Origin: DATFLL01 sp035267785
Lineage (GTDB): Bacteria; Pseudomonadota; Gammaproteobacteria; DATFLL01
Assembly: GCA_035267785.1 (NCBI GenBank)
Contig: DATFLL010000013.1
Span: 1 to 55,433 of the forward strand
Direction: 5' to 3'
DNA: 55,433 bases
Part shown: positions 24,504 to 32,174 of the stretch, one piece after another
Layout of the letters: the number at the start of each line of letters is the position of its first letter
How positions within the stretch are numbered: position 1 is the stretch's first letter
Notes under the pieces: model-generated
Databases searched by the model: none
What the model was told of the DNA's origin: nothing
Seen by the model: the letters and a program-made list of their open reading frames with translations, nothing else
Position numbers and translations under genes: made by a program

Positions 24504-25124
24504 ATGTCTAATCCATCTCGCACGGCACCGACGGCGCCCTCGCTATCCGAGGCCGAGGTCCCGAGCGTCAAGGTCTGGGATCCGTTGGTCCGCGTATTCC
24601 ACTGGTCGCTGGTGGCCGCCTTTGCGCTCGCCTATGTGACCGAAGACGATTGGCTGGGCGTACACACTGCGGCCGGGTATACGGTGCTCGGCCTGGTCGG
24701 TTTTCGGCTGCTGTGGGGTATCGTCGGGACGCGCTACGCGCGCTTTTCGAGCTTCGTGCGCGGTCCGCGGGTCGTTGGCGCGTACCTTCGCGACATGTTG
24801 CGCGGGCGCGAGCGTCGCCACTTGGGGCACAACCCGGCCGGGGCGGCCATGATCCTGGCGCTGTTGGCCGGGCTGCTGCTTACCGGCATCACTGGTCTTG
24901 CCGTGTACGGCATCGAGCCCGGCGCGGGACCGCTGGCCGGCTGGCTCGCCGGTGCCGGCCACGGCTGGGAGGAGTTCTTCGAGGAGACGCACGAATTTTT
25001 TGCCAATGCGACTCTGGCGCTGGTGGGTCTGCACGTGGCCGGGGTGCTGCTGTCGGGCTGGCGCCACGGCGAGAATCTGGTGCGCGCCATGGTCACGGGC
25101 CGCAAGAGAGCCAGTTCGGAGTGA
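24504..25124 (+). CDS. Cytochrome b561 domain membrane protein
   Basis: A 206-residue di-haem cytochrome b561-type protein. The family pattern KVWDPLVRVFHWSLVAAFALAY at the N-terminus places the first haem His, and VHTAAGYTVLGLVGFRLLWGIVGTRYARF gives the second. Helices three and four follow, ending in a His-bearing VGLHVAGVLLSGWRHGENLVRAMVTG. Such proteins pass electrons between quinone-level donors and periplasmic cytochrome c or other acceptors; no partner is adjacent. The ATG at 24504 is preferred for its strong AGGAGG site, which is embedded in a perfect hairpin. Confidence 0.88.
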   Translation: MSNPSRTAPTAPSLSEAEVPSVKVWDPLVRVFHWSLVAAFALAYVTEDDWLGVHTAAGYTVLGLVGFRLLWGIVGTRYARFSSFVRGPRVVGAYLRDMLRGRERRHLGHNPAGAAMILALLAGLLLTGITGLAVYGIEPGAGPLAGWLAGAGHGWEEFFEETHEFFANATLALVGLHVAGVLLSGWRHGENLVRAMVTGRKRASSE

Positions 25125-25142
25125 GTCGATACCGGGCGGCGG

Positions 25143-25772
25143 TCAGCCGTTTTGGGCGGCCAGCGTATCCCATGTATTGACGATGGTGCAGAACAACTCC
25201 GCAGTGCGCTCGGCGTCGTAGATTGCCGAGTGCGCCTCGTCGTTGTCCCAGGCGATGCCGGCGGCCTGGGCGGCGCGCGACAGCACGGTCTGGCCATAGG
25301 CCAAGCCGCCGAGCGTGGCGGTATCGAAGGTGCTGAAGGAGTGAAAGGGGTTACGTTTGATGCCGGTGCGATCCACCGCGGCCTTGAGAAAACCCAGATC
25401 GAAGAAGGCATTGTGACCCACCAGGATCGCGCGCGTGCAGCCGCTTTCCTTGACCGCCTTTCGCACCGGCTTGAAGATGTTCTCCAGGGCGATGCGCTCG
25501 GGCACGGCAAACCGGAACGGGTGATAGGGATCGATGCCCGTGAAGGCCAGCGCCGATTCTTCCATGTTCGCGCCATTGAACGGTTCGACGTGACAGCCGA
25601 TCGTCTCGCCGGGCTCCAGCCGTGCCTGATTGTTCATTTGGATGATGACGGCTGCGATCTCGAGCAGGGCGTCGCTCTTGGCGTTAAAGCCGCCGGTTTC
25701 CACGTCCACGACCACGGGCAGGAAACCGCGGAAGCGCTTCGACATGTCGGGCACGGGGTGCGGAGCATTCAT
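25143..25772 (-). CDS. rnt: Ribonuclease T
   Basis: A 209-residue DEDDh exonuclease, near the 215 of E. coli RNase T. The active-site motifs are VVDVETGGFNAKSDALLEI (Asp and Glu), GHNAFFDLGFLKAA (Asp) and HSAIYDAERTAELF (His and Asp). Basic and aromatic residues of the RNase T nucleic-acid binding patch are present around RKAVKESGCTRA. It trims the CCA end of tRNA and matures the 3' ends of 5S and 23S rRNA. The start at 25772 (MNAPHPVPDMSKRFRG) is the best of several; the upstream extension overlaps the divergent gene. Confidence 0.94.
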   Translation of the reverse strand: MNAPHPVPDMSKRFRGFLPVVVDVETGGFNAKSDALLEIAAVIIQMNNQARLEPGETIGCHVEPFNGANMEESALAFTGIDPYHPFRFAVPERIALENIFKPVRKAVKESGCTRAILVGHNAFFDLGFLKAAVDRTGIKRNPFHSFSTFDTATLGGLAYGQTVLSRAAQAAGIAWDNDEAHSAIYDAERTAELFCTIVNTWDTLAAQNG

Positions 25773-25863
25773 GGCCGACAGGATAACGAATGACCGGCAA
25801 AATATCGACGCCGCCGAACTCGCGCATCGCATCGGGTCGTCGGTGTAGGTACACTGCACGCCC

Positions 25864-26796
25864 ATGACAACTCCACCGCGATGGTCTCGGCGCTGGGATC
25901 GCCTCTCGCTTGGATGCAGATGGGCCATTGCGGCTCTGGTGATGAGCGCGGCATGGGCCGCGCCGCCCAAATCGGCGCTGGCGGGCGCCCCGGTTCCCTT
26001 TGCGCACGGTCTGTTGTGGAAGGTCCAGCGTGCCGGAAGCGCGCCGAGCTATGTGTTCGGTACGGTGCATTCGGAGGATGCACGAATCCTCGAGCTGCCG
26101 GCACCCGTGCGCGAGGCACTGGACCGCACGCGCAGCCTGACCCTGGAAGTCGACCTCGATGCCGGGGCCCTGCAGCGCGTGAGCGAGGCGATGTACTACC
26201 GGGACGGACGCGATCTGGAGTCCGTGATAGGGGCGTCTCTGTACCGGGATTGCGTGCATTTGATGGCTACGTACGGCGTGAGCGAGGAGCGCCTGCACGC
26301 GATGAAGCCGTGGGTGGTGGTGGCCACCTTGAGCAGGCCGCCGCCGCAGCGGGGCGCCTTCCTGGACCTGGCGCTGTACCGCCGCGCGGTCGAGGCCGGA
26401 AAGACAGTCTACGGCCTGGAGCGCATCGACGAGCAGATCCACTATTTCGACGACATGACATTGGCCGACCAGGTGGCCCTGCTGCGCGATACGGTCCGTC
26501 ACCACGCGGACATGCCGCGCATGTTTGACGAGATCCTGCGCGCCTACCTCGCTCGCGACCTCGGTGAGCTCATGGCCATCAACACACGTTACCTGAGGCT
26601 CGGCGATCCCGCGTTGGCCAGGCGCTTCACGACGCGTTTCGTCACTCGGCGCAATCGGCTCATGGTCGAGCGCATGCAGCCCCGGCTTGTTGAAGGAGGC
26701 GCCTTCATCGCCGTGGGCGCGCTGCACCTGCCCGGTGACGAGGGCATCCTGCAACTGCTCGCGCGGCGGGGCTACCGGGTCGAGTCCGTCTATTGA
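25864..26796 (+). CDS. TraB/GumN family protein
   Basis: A 310-residue protein of the TraB/GumN (PF01963-type) family with an N-terminal signal or anchor (RWAIAALVMSAAWAAP). Family marks are LLWKVQRAGSAPSYVFGTVHSED with the conserved His of the putative metal site, LTLEVDLDAG, TVYGLERIDEQIHYFD and the C-terminal FIAVGALHLPGDEGILQLLARRGY. The fold is related to EreA/ChaN-like hydrolases and a metalloprotease activity has been proposed; the substrate is unknown. It is divergent from rnt and has no obvious partner. Confidence 0.88.
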   Translation: MTTPPRWSRRWDRLSLGCRWAIAALVMSAAWAAPPKSALAGAPVPFAHGLLWKVQRAGSAPSYVFGTVHSEDARILELPAPVREALDRTRSLTLEVDLDAGALQRVSEAMYYRDGRDLESVIGASLYRDCVHLMATYGVSEERLHAMKPWVVVATLSRPPPQRGAFLDLALYRRAVEAGKTVYGLERIDEQIHYFDDMTLADQVALLRDTVRHHADMPRMFDEILRAYLARDLGELMAINTRYLRLGDPALARRFTTRFVTRRNRLMVERMQPRLVEGGAFIAVGALHLPGDEGILQLLARRGYRVESVY

Positions 26797-26839
26797 GGAG
26801 GTCTTGGAGACGTGAATGCCGCCGGGTGGGCTCCGGGGG

Positions 26840-27880
26840 CTAATCCGCTTCGGCCAGCTGCCAGTCGACGGTTTCGCCGGCGCGCAGCGGCATGAGCGTA
26901 CCCTCGCCCAGCGAGTGCTCGCGCGGGACCTCCCACGGCCGCTTTTCCAGCGTGATGGTGTCGATGTTGCGCGGAAGTTTGTAGAAGTCGGCGCCGAAGT
27001 GGCTGGCGAAGGCCTCCAGTCGGTCCAGCGCGCCGGCCTGTTCGAAGGCCTCGGCATAGAGCTCGATCGCGGCGTGCGCGGTATAGATCCCCGCGCAGCC
27101 GCAAGCCGTTTCCTTGGCGTCTCGCGCATGCGGGGCACTGTCGGTGCCCAGGAAGAACCGAGGCTCGCCGCTGACGGCCGCCTGGAGCAGGGCCTCGCGG
27201 TGGGTCTCGCGTTTGAGCACCGGCAGGCAATACAGGTGCGGGCGGATGCCGCCGACCAGCATCGCGTTGCGGTTGTAGAGCAGGTGATGCGCCGTAATGG
27301 TGGCGCCGATGTTGTCGCCGGCCCCGCGCACGAAATCCACCGCGTGGCGGGTGGTGATGTGCTCGAACACCACGCGCAAGCGCGGGAACCGGCGCAACAG
27401 CGGCTCCAGCCGACGCTCGATGAATACCGCCTCCCGATCGAAAATATCGATGTCCGGATCCGTCACCTCGCCGTGGACCAGCAGCGGCAGGCCCAGTGTC
27501 TCCATGGCCTCCAGCGCGGGGTAGGTACGCTCGATGTCGGTCACGCCCGACGCCGAGTTGGTGGTCGCGCCGGCCGGATAGAGCTTGACGCCGTGCACGG
27601 CGCCGCTGCCGTGAGCGCGGCGGATTTCCTCGGCCGGCGTATCGTCGGTGAGATACAGGGTCATCAGCGGCTCGAAGGCGAGACCCTCAGGTACGGCCGC
27701 GCGAACGCGATCCCGGTAGGCCAGTGCCTGATCGGTAGTGGTCACCGGCGGTCGCAGGTTGGGCATGATGATGGCGCGGGCGAAGCGCCGGGCCGTGTCC
27801 GGAACCACTGAGGCCAGCGCCTGGCCGTCGCGCACGTGCAGGTGCCAGTCATCGGGACGCAGTAGGGTCAGTCGGGTCAC
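26840..27880 (-). CDS. pyrC: Dihydroorotase, PyrC (class II)
   Basis: A 346-residue zinc amidohydrolase of the same length as E. coli PyrC. The first metal site DDWHLHVRDG is at the N-terminus, the carboxylated Lys is in VHGVKLYPAGATTNS, and the other His ligands are in PLLVHGEVTD and RVVFEHITTRHA. The catalytic Asp lies in FFLGTDSAPHA. It closes carbamoylaspartate to dihydroorotate in pyrimidine synthesis. It converges with the TraB gene and follows the LysR gene on the same strand. Confidence 0.96.
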   Translation of the reverse strand: MTRLTLLRPDDWHLHVRDGQALASVVPDTARRFARAIIMPNLRPPVTTTDQALAYRDRVRAAVPEGLAFEPLMTLYLTDDTPAEEIRRAHGSGAVHGVKLYPAGATTNSASGVTDIERTYPALEAMETLGLPLLVHGEVTDPDIDIFDREAVFIERRLEPLLRRFPRLRVVFEHITTRHAVDFVRGAGDNIGATITAHHLLYNRNAMLVGGIRPHLYCLPVLKRETHREALLQAAVSGEPRFFLGTDSAPHARDAKETACGCAGIYTAHAAIELYAEAFEQAGALDRLEAFASHFGADFYKLPRNIDTITLEKRPWEVPREHSLGEGTLMPLRAGETVDWQLAEAD

Positions 27881-27955
27881 GGTGTTCGGTTCTCGGGTCC
27901 GGGTGGCTGAAGGGCGCGCTCATTATGCCACGACACGTATGCCGACGGCTGGACC

Positions 27956-28861
27956 CTATTGGATGAGCCGGGCCAGTTCCTCCGGTTCGGCGAGGCGATC
28001 GAGGAACCACTGCAATGCCTGGCCCACGCCGTCCGGCCGCCAGGCCAGGAACAACTGCGGGCGCGGCGGGGCTGTCTCCACCTCGCGCATGACCAGTCGG
28101 CCTGCGGCGATTTCCGGCTCGGCCAGGCGCCGCGGCAGGTAGCCAACGCCGAGCCCCAGGCACTGGGCGTCGCGCTTGCTCTCGATGTCGGGCACGGTGA
28201 GCACATCCTGACCGGTGAGCAGGGCGGCGGTACGCGGCGGCAGGTTGCGCGAGGTGTCGCCGGAGGCCACGGCGCGGTGTTTGAGCAGATGCTCCGTGCT
28301 GAGCGGCTCGGGCAGGCTGGCCAGGGGATGGTGGGGCGGGACGACGAACACGAAGTCCACCTCGCCGATGAGCCGGGTCATATAGGTGCCGCCCGGGGGG
28401 CCTTCGCCGCTCGCGCCGATGGCCAGGTCCGCCCGGCCGCTGACTAGTGCGTCCCAGGCCCCGCCGAACACTTCCCGCTGCAAGCGCAGTTGGATGCCGC
28501 CCGGTTCGGCCCGATAGAACGCGTCCAGGACGGGAAAGAGATTGGTCAGCGGGATCAAATCCGAGACGGCGATGCGCAGTTGCGTCTCCCAGCCGGTGGC
28601 GACGTGCCGCACGGTCTGTTCCAACTTGTCGGCCGTGCGCAGCAGGTGGCGTCCGTCGTTGAGCAGACGGCGGCCGGCGGGCGTCAACCGCGCGCGGTGG
28701 CCGCTGCGGTCGAACAAGGCGACATCCAGGTCCTGTTCCAGTTTCTGGACGGTATAGGTAATGGCCGACGGCACCCGGTGCAGCGACTCGGCCGCCGCGG
28801 CAAAGCTGCCTTGGCGGTCGATGGCGTCGAGCACGAGTAGGGCGTCGAGGGTCAGTCGCAT
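27956..28861 (-). CDS. LysR-type regulator, YhaJ-like
   Basis: A 301-residue LysR regulator. The N-terminal helix-turn-helix is clear in DAIDRQGSFAAAAESLHRVPSAITYTVQKLEQ, followed by LFDRSGHRARLTPAGRRLL and an effector domain. The helix-turn-helix and the GWETQLRIAV and GLGVGYLPRRLAE patterns resemble E. coli YhaJ, which controls the DoxX-type gene yqjF. Here too a DoxX gene is divergent. The ATG at 28861 is chosen over a TTG two codons upstream. No ribosome site is visible, and a palindrome covers bases -17 to -1, so autorepression or leaderless initiation is possible. Confidence 0.9.
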   Translation of the reverse strand: MRLTLDALLVLDAIDRQGSFAAAAESLHRVPSAITYTVQKLEQDLDVALFDRSGHRARLTPAGRRLLNDGRHLLRTADKLEQTVRHVATGWETQLRIAVSDLIPLTNLFPVLDAFYRAEPGGIQLRLQREVFGGAWDALVSGRADLAIGASGEGPPGGTYMTRLIGEVDFVFVVPPHHPLASLPEPLSTEHLLKHRAVASGDTSRNLPPRTAALLTGQDVLTVPDIESKRDAQCLGLGVGYLPRRLAEPEIAAGRLVMREVETAPPRPQLFLAWRPDGVGQALQWFLDRLAEPEELARLIQ

Positions 28862-28878
28862 ATTCAAAAATTATGAAT
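28862..28878. promoter_or_regulatory. Palindrome at the LysR gene start, candidate operator
   Basis: ATTCA (28862-28866) and TGAAT (28874-28878) form a perfect inverted repeat with a seven-base AT-rich spacer, directly against the regulator's start codon. It contains a T-N11-A arrangement, the usual LysR-type binding core. Autoregulation is inferred. Confidence 0.5.
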
Positions 28879-28953
28879 AACTTAATCAGAAATCTTTGCT
28901 GGAGAGCGGCGGTTGCCAACTATAGCATGGACTTGGCGTTTCGAAATGATTGA

Positions 28954-28974
28954 ACATTGACCCACGGACAATGT
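28954..28974. promoter_or_regulatory. Inverted repeat between the LysR and DoxX genes
   Basis: ACATTG (28954-28959) and CAATGT (28969-28974) are perfectly complementary around nine bases. The position, about 100 bases before the DoxX start, suits an activator site for the divergent gene. A TTTCGAAA palindrome lies nearby at about 28939. Confidence 0.45.
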
Positions 28975-29074
28975 GGCGGGACCAGCGCGCGCCTTTGTGG
29001 ACGCTTCCGATATCCATGACCGCGTTGCCCGAATCGCCGGGATCCAAGTCACCATTTATTTAAGGAGAACGCGG

Positions 29075-29479
29075 ATGAACAACGCCTTTACCCATCGCTT
29101 TGCGCCACTCGTCGGTCGGATACTCCTGTCGCTGCTTTTCATCTGGGCCGGCTACGGCAAGCTGACCAATTTTGGCGGGACCGCCGGTTACATGGCCCAG
29201 CACGGCTTGCCGCTCACCAATGTGCTGCTGGTCATCACAATCATCGTCGAGCTCGGCGGCGGCCTGGCGCTCCTGTTGGGCTGGTACTCGCGCTGGGCGG
29301 CCTTAATCATGTTTCTGTTCATCATTCCAGTGACCCTGGTTTTTCACAATTTCTGGGCCGCCGATGCCGCGCACTACCAGATGCAGTTGATCAATTTCAT
29401 GAAGAACGTTTCGATCATGGGCGGCATGCTCATGCTGGCCGCCAACGGACCCGGGCCGATCGGTATCAATCAGAAATGA
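29075..29479 (+). CDS. DoxX family membrane protein (YqjF-like)
   Basis: A 134-residue four-helix membrane protein. The pattern VGRILLSLLFIWAGYGKLTNF, the charged Glu in IIVELGGGLALLLGW, and FLFIIPVTLVFHNFW are typical DoxX features. The ATG at 29075 has an ideal TAAGGAG six bases upstream. Homologues such as YqjF are induced by aromatic compounds or stress and may touch quinone or thiol chemistry, but the activity is unknown. It is divergent from the YhaJ-like regulator that probably controls it, and a terminator follows. Confidence 0.9.
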   Translation: MNNAFTHRFAPLVGRILLSLLFIWAGYGKLTNFGGTAGYMAQHGLPLTNVLLVITIIVELGGGLALLLGWYSRWAALIMFLFIIPVTLVFHNFWAADAAHYQMQLINFMKNVSIMGGMLMLAANGPGPIGINQK

Positions 29480-29547
29480 GTCTCGCGCGGCGCCGGCGGG
29501 TCGGGGCTTGCGGTGCCGCGCGACTTCCCCGAGCGATGCTGCGGTTG

Positions 29548-29577
29548 GGCCAGGCCGGCGTGCCTGGCCTTTCTTTT
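29548..29577 (+). terminator. Intrinsic terminator after the DoxX gene
   Basis: GGCCAGGC (29548-29555), a six-base loop, GCCTGGCC (29562-29569) and TTTCTTTT form a good terminator 69 bases past the DoxX stop. Confidence 0.82.
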
Positions 29578-29649
29578 GCCAGGACCGTCCGACGCGTACA
29601 CTGGAAGCACGGCACCTGCGTGGGGTGCGACCGGCAATCTGAGGACGGG

Positions 29650-30159
29650 ATGGCTCCGGACTATCGCGACGACATCGATGCCCTGCTTAGTCACTTGCGA
29701 CCCCGCTCGCTGCTGCTGATTGGTACGGGCGGCCGGGCGATAGTGAGCGATTACCTTGCCGATTGCGCGGACTGCCAGGTCGAAGTCATCGATCTCGAAG
29801 ACCTGCCCGATGGCCTCGCCCCGGTGGGCCGGTTCGAGTTCGCCCTGGTCAGCGGCATGCTGGAGACGCTGGACAAGGCGAGCGCCGCGATGGTGCTGGC
29901 CCGGCTGCGCGACCTGCACGCCGAGCGTCTGTTGCTCCTGGTGCCGATGGACGAACGCGGCGAGTACGTCAGCGCCGCGGACGGGTGGGCGATCGGCGAT
30001 CTGCTGAGCTATGGGCTCTATCGGGCCGGCGCCTATGAGGTGAACGGCCGGGCACTGCACGTCTACACCTTCGACCTCTACGACTACAAACCGACCCCCG
30101 ACTGGCTGAACAGCCGCTATTGGGCGCATCCGGAGCTGTTCGACAAGTTCTGGTGGTAG
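29650..30159 (+). CDS. Uncharacterised protein, Rossmann-like (possibly DUF6231)
   Basis: A 169-residue soluble protein. The ATG at 29650 has GAGG upstream and begins a conserved-looking MAPDYRDDIDALLSHLRP; longer frames overlap the DoxX gene. The segment RSLLLIGTGGRAIVSDYLADC followed by VEVIDLEDL resembles the first strand and glycine loop of a Rossmann fold, and EFALVSGMLETLDK continues it, so a degenerate methyltransferase-like fold is possible. The C-terminus is rich in Tyr and Trp and ends DKFWW. I recall a similar family named DUF6231 but cannot confirm it. No function is assigned. Confidence 0.72.
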   Translation: MAPDYRDDIDALLSHLRPRSLLLIGTGGRAIVSDYLADCADCQVEVIDLEDLPDGLAPVGRFEFALVSGMLETLDKASAAMVLARLRDLHAERLLLLVPMDERGEYVSAADGWAIGDLLSYGLYRAGAYEVNGRALHVYTFDLYDYKPTPDWLNSRYWAHPELFDKFWW

Positions 30160-30162
30160 GAA

Positions 30163-30600
30163 AGTTGGCAGACTGCAGTTGGCAGAAAGAATAAGACGTG
30201 AGGCGTGAGGCGAGGCGTCGGGTTACGCTGCGCTCACCCGGCCTACGGCGGCTGCCGCCCTTCGGGCGGAGTCGTCAGTTGGCAGTTGGCAGTAATCAGC
30301 TTAAAGGCAAAACAGCTCTTGGCTTCCTCTTGCTGCAAACTGCCAACTGACATCTGCCAACTTAGCTGAGGCGTCGGGTTACGCTGCGCTCACCCGGCCT
30401 ACGGCGGCTGCCGCCCTTCGGGCGGAGTCGTCAGTTGGCAGTTGGCTGTAATCAGCTTAAAGGCAAAACAGCTTTTAGCTTCCTCTTGCTGCCAACTGCC
30501 AACTGACATCTGCCAACTTCGCTGAGGCGTCGGGTTACGCTGCGCTCACCCGACCTACGACGCTCAACAATCAATTTCTCTCTGTGTGCTCTGCGCCTTT
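30163..30600. repeat. 156-bp tandem repeat with heptamer runs; fills the 30160-30644 gap
   Basis: Two near-identical 156-base units (30213-30368 and 30369-30524) and the first 36 bases of a third follow each other head to tail. Each unit contains a GTCGGGTTACGCTGCGCTCACCC-like palindromic block (shortened here), a GCCGCCCTTCGGGCGG hairpin, and facing runs of CAGTTGG and CTGCCAA heptamers that can pair over about 18 bases. Before the first unit lie AGTTGGC and GTGAGGC heptamers (30163-30211). After the third lies a CTCTGTG/CTCTGCG-type run to about 30620. No gene is visible in the gap. Confidence 0.9.
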
Positions 30601-30644
30601 GCGTCCTCTGTGTTCCTTTCCAGAGCGCCCGGGAGTGAGGTGTG

Positions 30645-32126
30645 TCAGTGCGAGTCGACGGCGCGGCGCCGCTCCATCCGCGTGATGAACTCGCGCAGAA
30701 CGATGCGATAGAGCTCGTCTTTCAGGACGGCGTCTTCCACGCCGGCCTCCAGATTGGGATTGTCGTTGACCTCGATGACGAACACGCCTTTGTCCGTCTG
30801 TTTCACGTCGACGCCGTAAAGGCCGTCGCCGATGAGCTCGGCGGCGGCCAGGGCGACTTTAACCACCTCGGTGGGTGCCTGTTCGACCGGCAGGGTTTGG
30901 AAGGCCCCCTCCACGAAGCGCCCCGAGGCGCTGTGTTTGACGATCTGCCAGTGCTTTTTCGACATGTAGTACTGGCAGGCGAACAGCGCCTTTCGGTTGA
31001 GGATACCAACGCGCCAGTCGAATTCGGTGTACATGAACTCCTGGGCGAGGATGAGCTCGGATTCCTTGAATAGCCGGCGCGTCGTATGTTCGAGCTCGTC
31101 GCGGTCGTCGGCCTTGAACACGCCGCGCGAAAACGAGCCGTCGGGCACCTTGAGCACGATCGGCAGCCCAAAACCGTCGGCCAGCTTGTCGGTATCGCCC
31201 TTGCGTATGATGGCGGTCCTGGGTGTGGGAACACGGTTGGCGCGCAGCAGCTCGGCCAGGTAGACCTTGTTGGTGCAGCGCAGGATAGAGGTCGGGTCGT
31301 CGATGACGACCATGCCCTCGTTCTCGGCCTTTTTGGCGAAACGGTAGGTGTAGTGCGCGATTTGCGTGGTGTCGCGAATGAACAGGGCGTCGTACTCGGC
31401 GAGCCGGGCATAGTCCTTCTTGCGGATAAGATCGACGTCGATGCCGAGCTGTTTTCCGATGCGCACGAAGTTGTCCAGGGCGCGTTTGTCCGAGGGGGGC
31501 AGGGGGTCGTTCGGGTCGTGCAGAATCGCCAGGTCGTAGGCCAGAGGCTGGCGCGAGCGCGGTGCGCGCCAGCGTTTCCTGCGATAGCGCTCCAGCGCCT
31601 GCGCAAAATCGGCCAGCCCCTGCGCGTCCAGTTTTTTGAGCGTCAGGGGGCGGATCGACTCGACGTGCCAGCGCTCGGCGTGCTCGAACGCCACGCGCAG
31701 CAGCGGGCATGGGAAGGTCTCGAATATTTGCCGGGCCAGATATTCGAGCTCGGGGTAGCGGCAATGGCCGAAGAACACATCCATCTCGAATTCAGCGCCC
31801 ACCGTCTCGCGGCGGTGGCGCTTTAGGCTCTTGTGGATGAGTTCATCGAGATTGCCCGCATCCAGGCTGTACATGGCCTTGCTGCTGATATCCAGCGTGG
31901 TCTTGACCGAGGGGATGACGCGGTGGCGGCGCGCCTCGGCCAGCAGCGAGCAGTAATAGCCGGTGCTGAGGTAGCGATAGCCGCGGCACAGGTTGATAAC
32001 CTGTAGATTGCGCGCGTTGAGATAGTCCTCATTGCGCAGGTAGTCGTTGACGTCCACGACGGTGCAATCGGGGATGTCCAGCTTCCAGTCTGTGGCGTTT
32101 TCCACGACGATGATCTGGGTGGTCAT
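30645..32126 (-). CDS. RimK-like ATP-grasp ligase with N-terminal RLAN-type domain
   Basis: A 493-residue protein. Residues 1 to about 180 match the N-terminal extension found before some RimK-like ATP-grasp domains (VVDVNDYL, NLCRGYRYLSTGYYCSLLAEARRH). The ATP-grasp part has DDPTSILRCTNKVYLAELL, the glycine-rich VLKVPDGSFSRGVFK and the metal-binding VIEVNDNPNLEAGVED. RimK-type enzymes join amino acids, typically glutamate, to a peptide or protein carboxylate. It is followed upstream, 48 bases away, by a GNAT/C39 peptidase fusion on the same strand. The pair recurs in many proteobacteria as I recall, but its product is not known to me. Confidence 0.88.
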   Translation of the reverse strand: MTTQIIVVENATDWKLDIPDCTVVDVNDYLRNEDYLNARNLQVINLCRGYRYLSTGYYCSLLAEARRHRVIPSVKTTLDISSKAMYSLDAGNLDELIHKSLKRHRRETVGAEFEMDVFFGHCRYPELEYLARQIFETFPCPLLRVAFEHAERWHVESIRPLTLKKLDAQGLADFAQALERYRRKRWRAPRSRQPLAYDLAILHDPNDPLPPSDKRALDNFVRIGKQLGIDVDLIRKKDYARLAEYDALFIRDTTQIAHYTYRFAKKAENEGMVVIDDPTSILRCTNKVYLAELLRANRVPTPRTAIIRKGDTDKLADGFGLPIVLKVPDGSFSRGVFKADDRDELEHTTRRLFKESELILAQEFMYTEFDWRVGILNRKALFACQYYMSKKHWQIVKHSASGRFVEGAFQTLPVEQAPTEVVKVALAAAELIGDGLYGVDVKQTDKGVFVIEVNDNPNLEAGVEDAVLKDELYRIVLREFITRMERRRAVDSH

Positions 32127-32174
32127 GGTGTCGTCGCAATTCTCCGAATGTGCGGATGAGTGGAGCGCGGCCGT

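Noticed and set aside
30213..30560. CRISPR array
   Set aside because: Two full units of 156 bases with no repeat-spacer structure and no cas genes; it is a plain tandem duplication.
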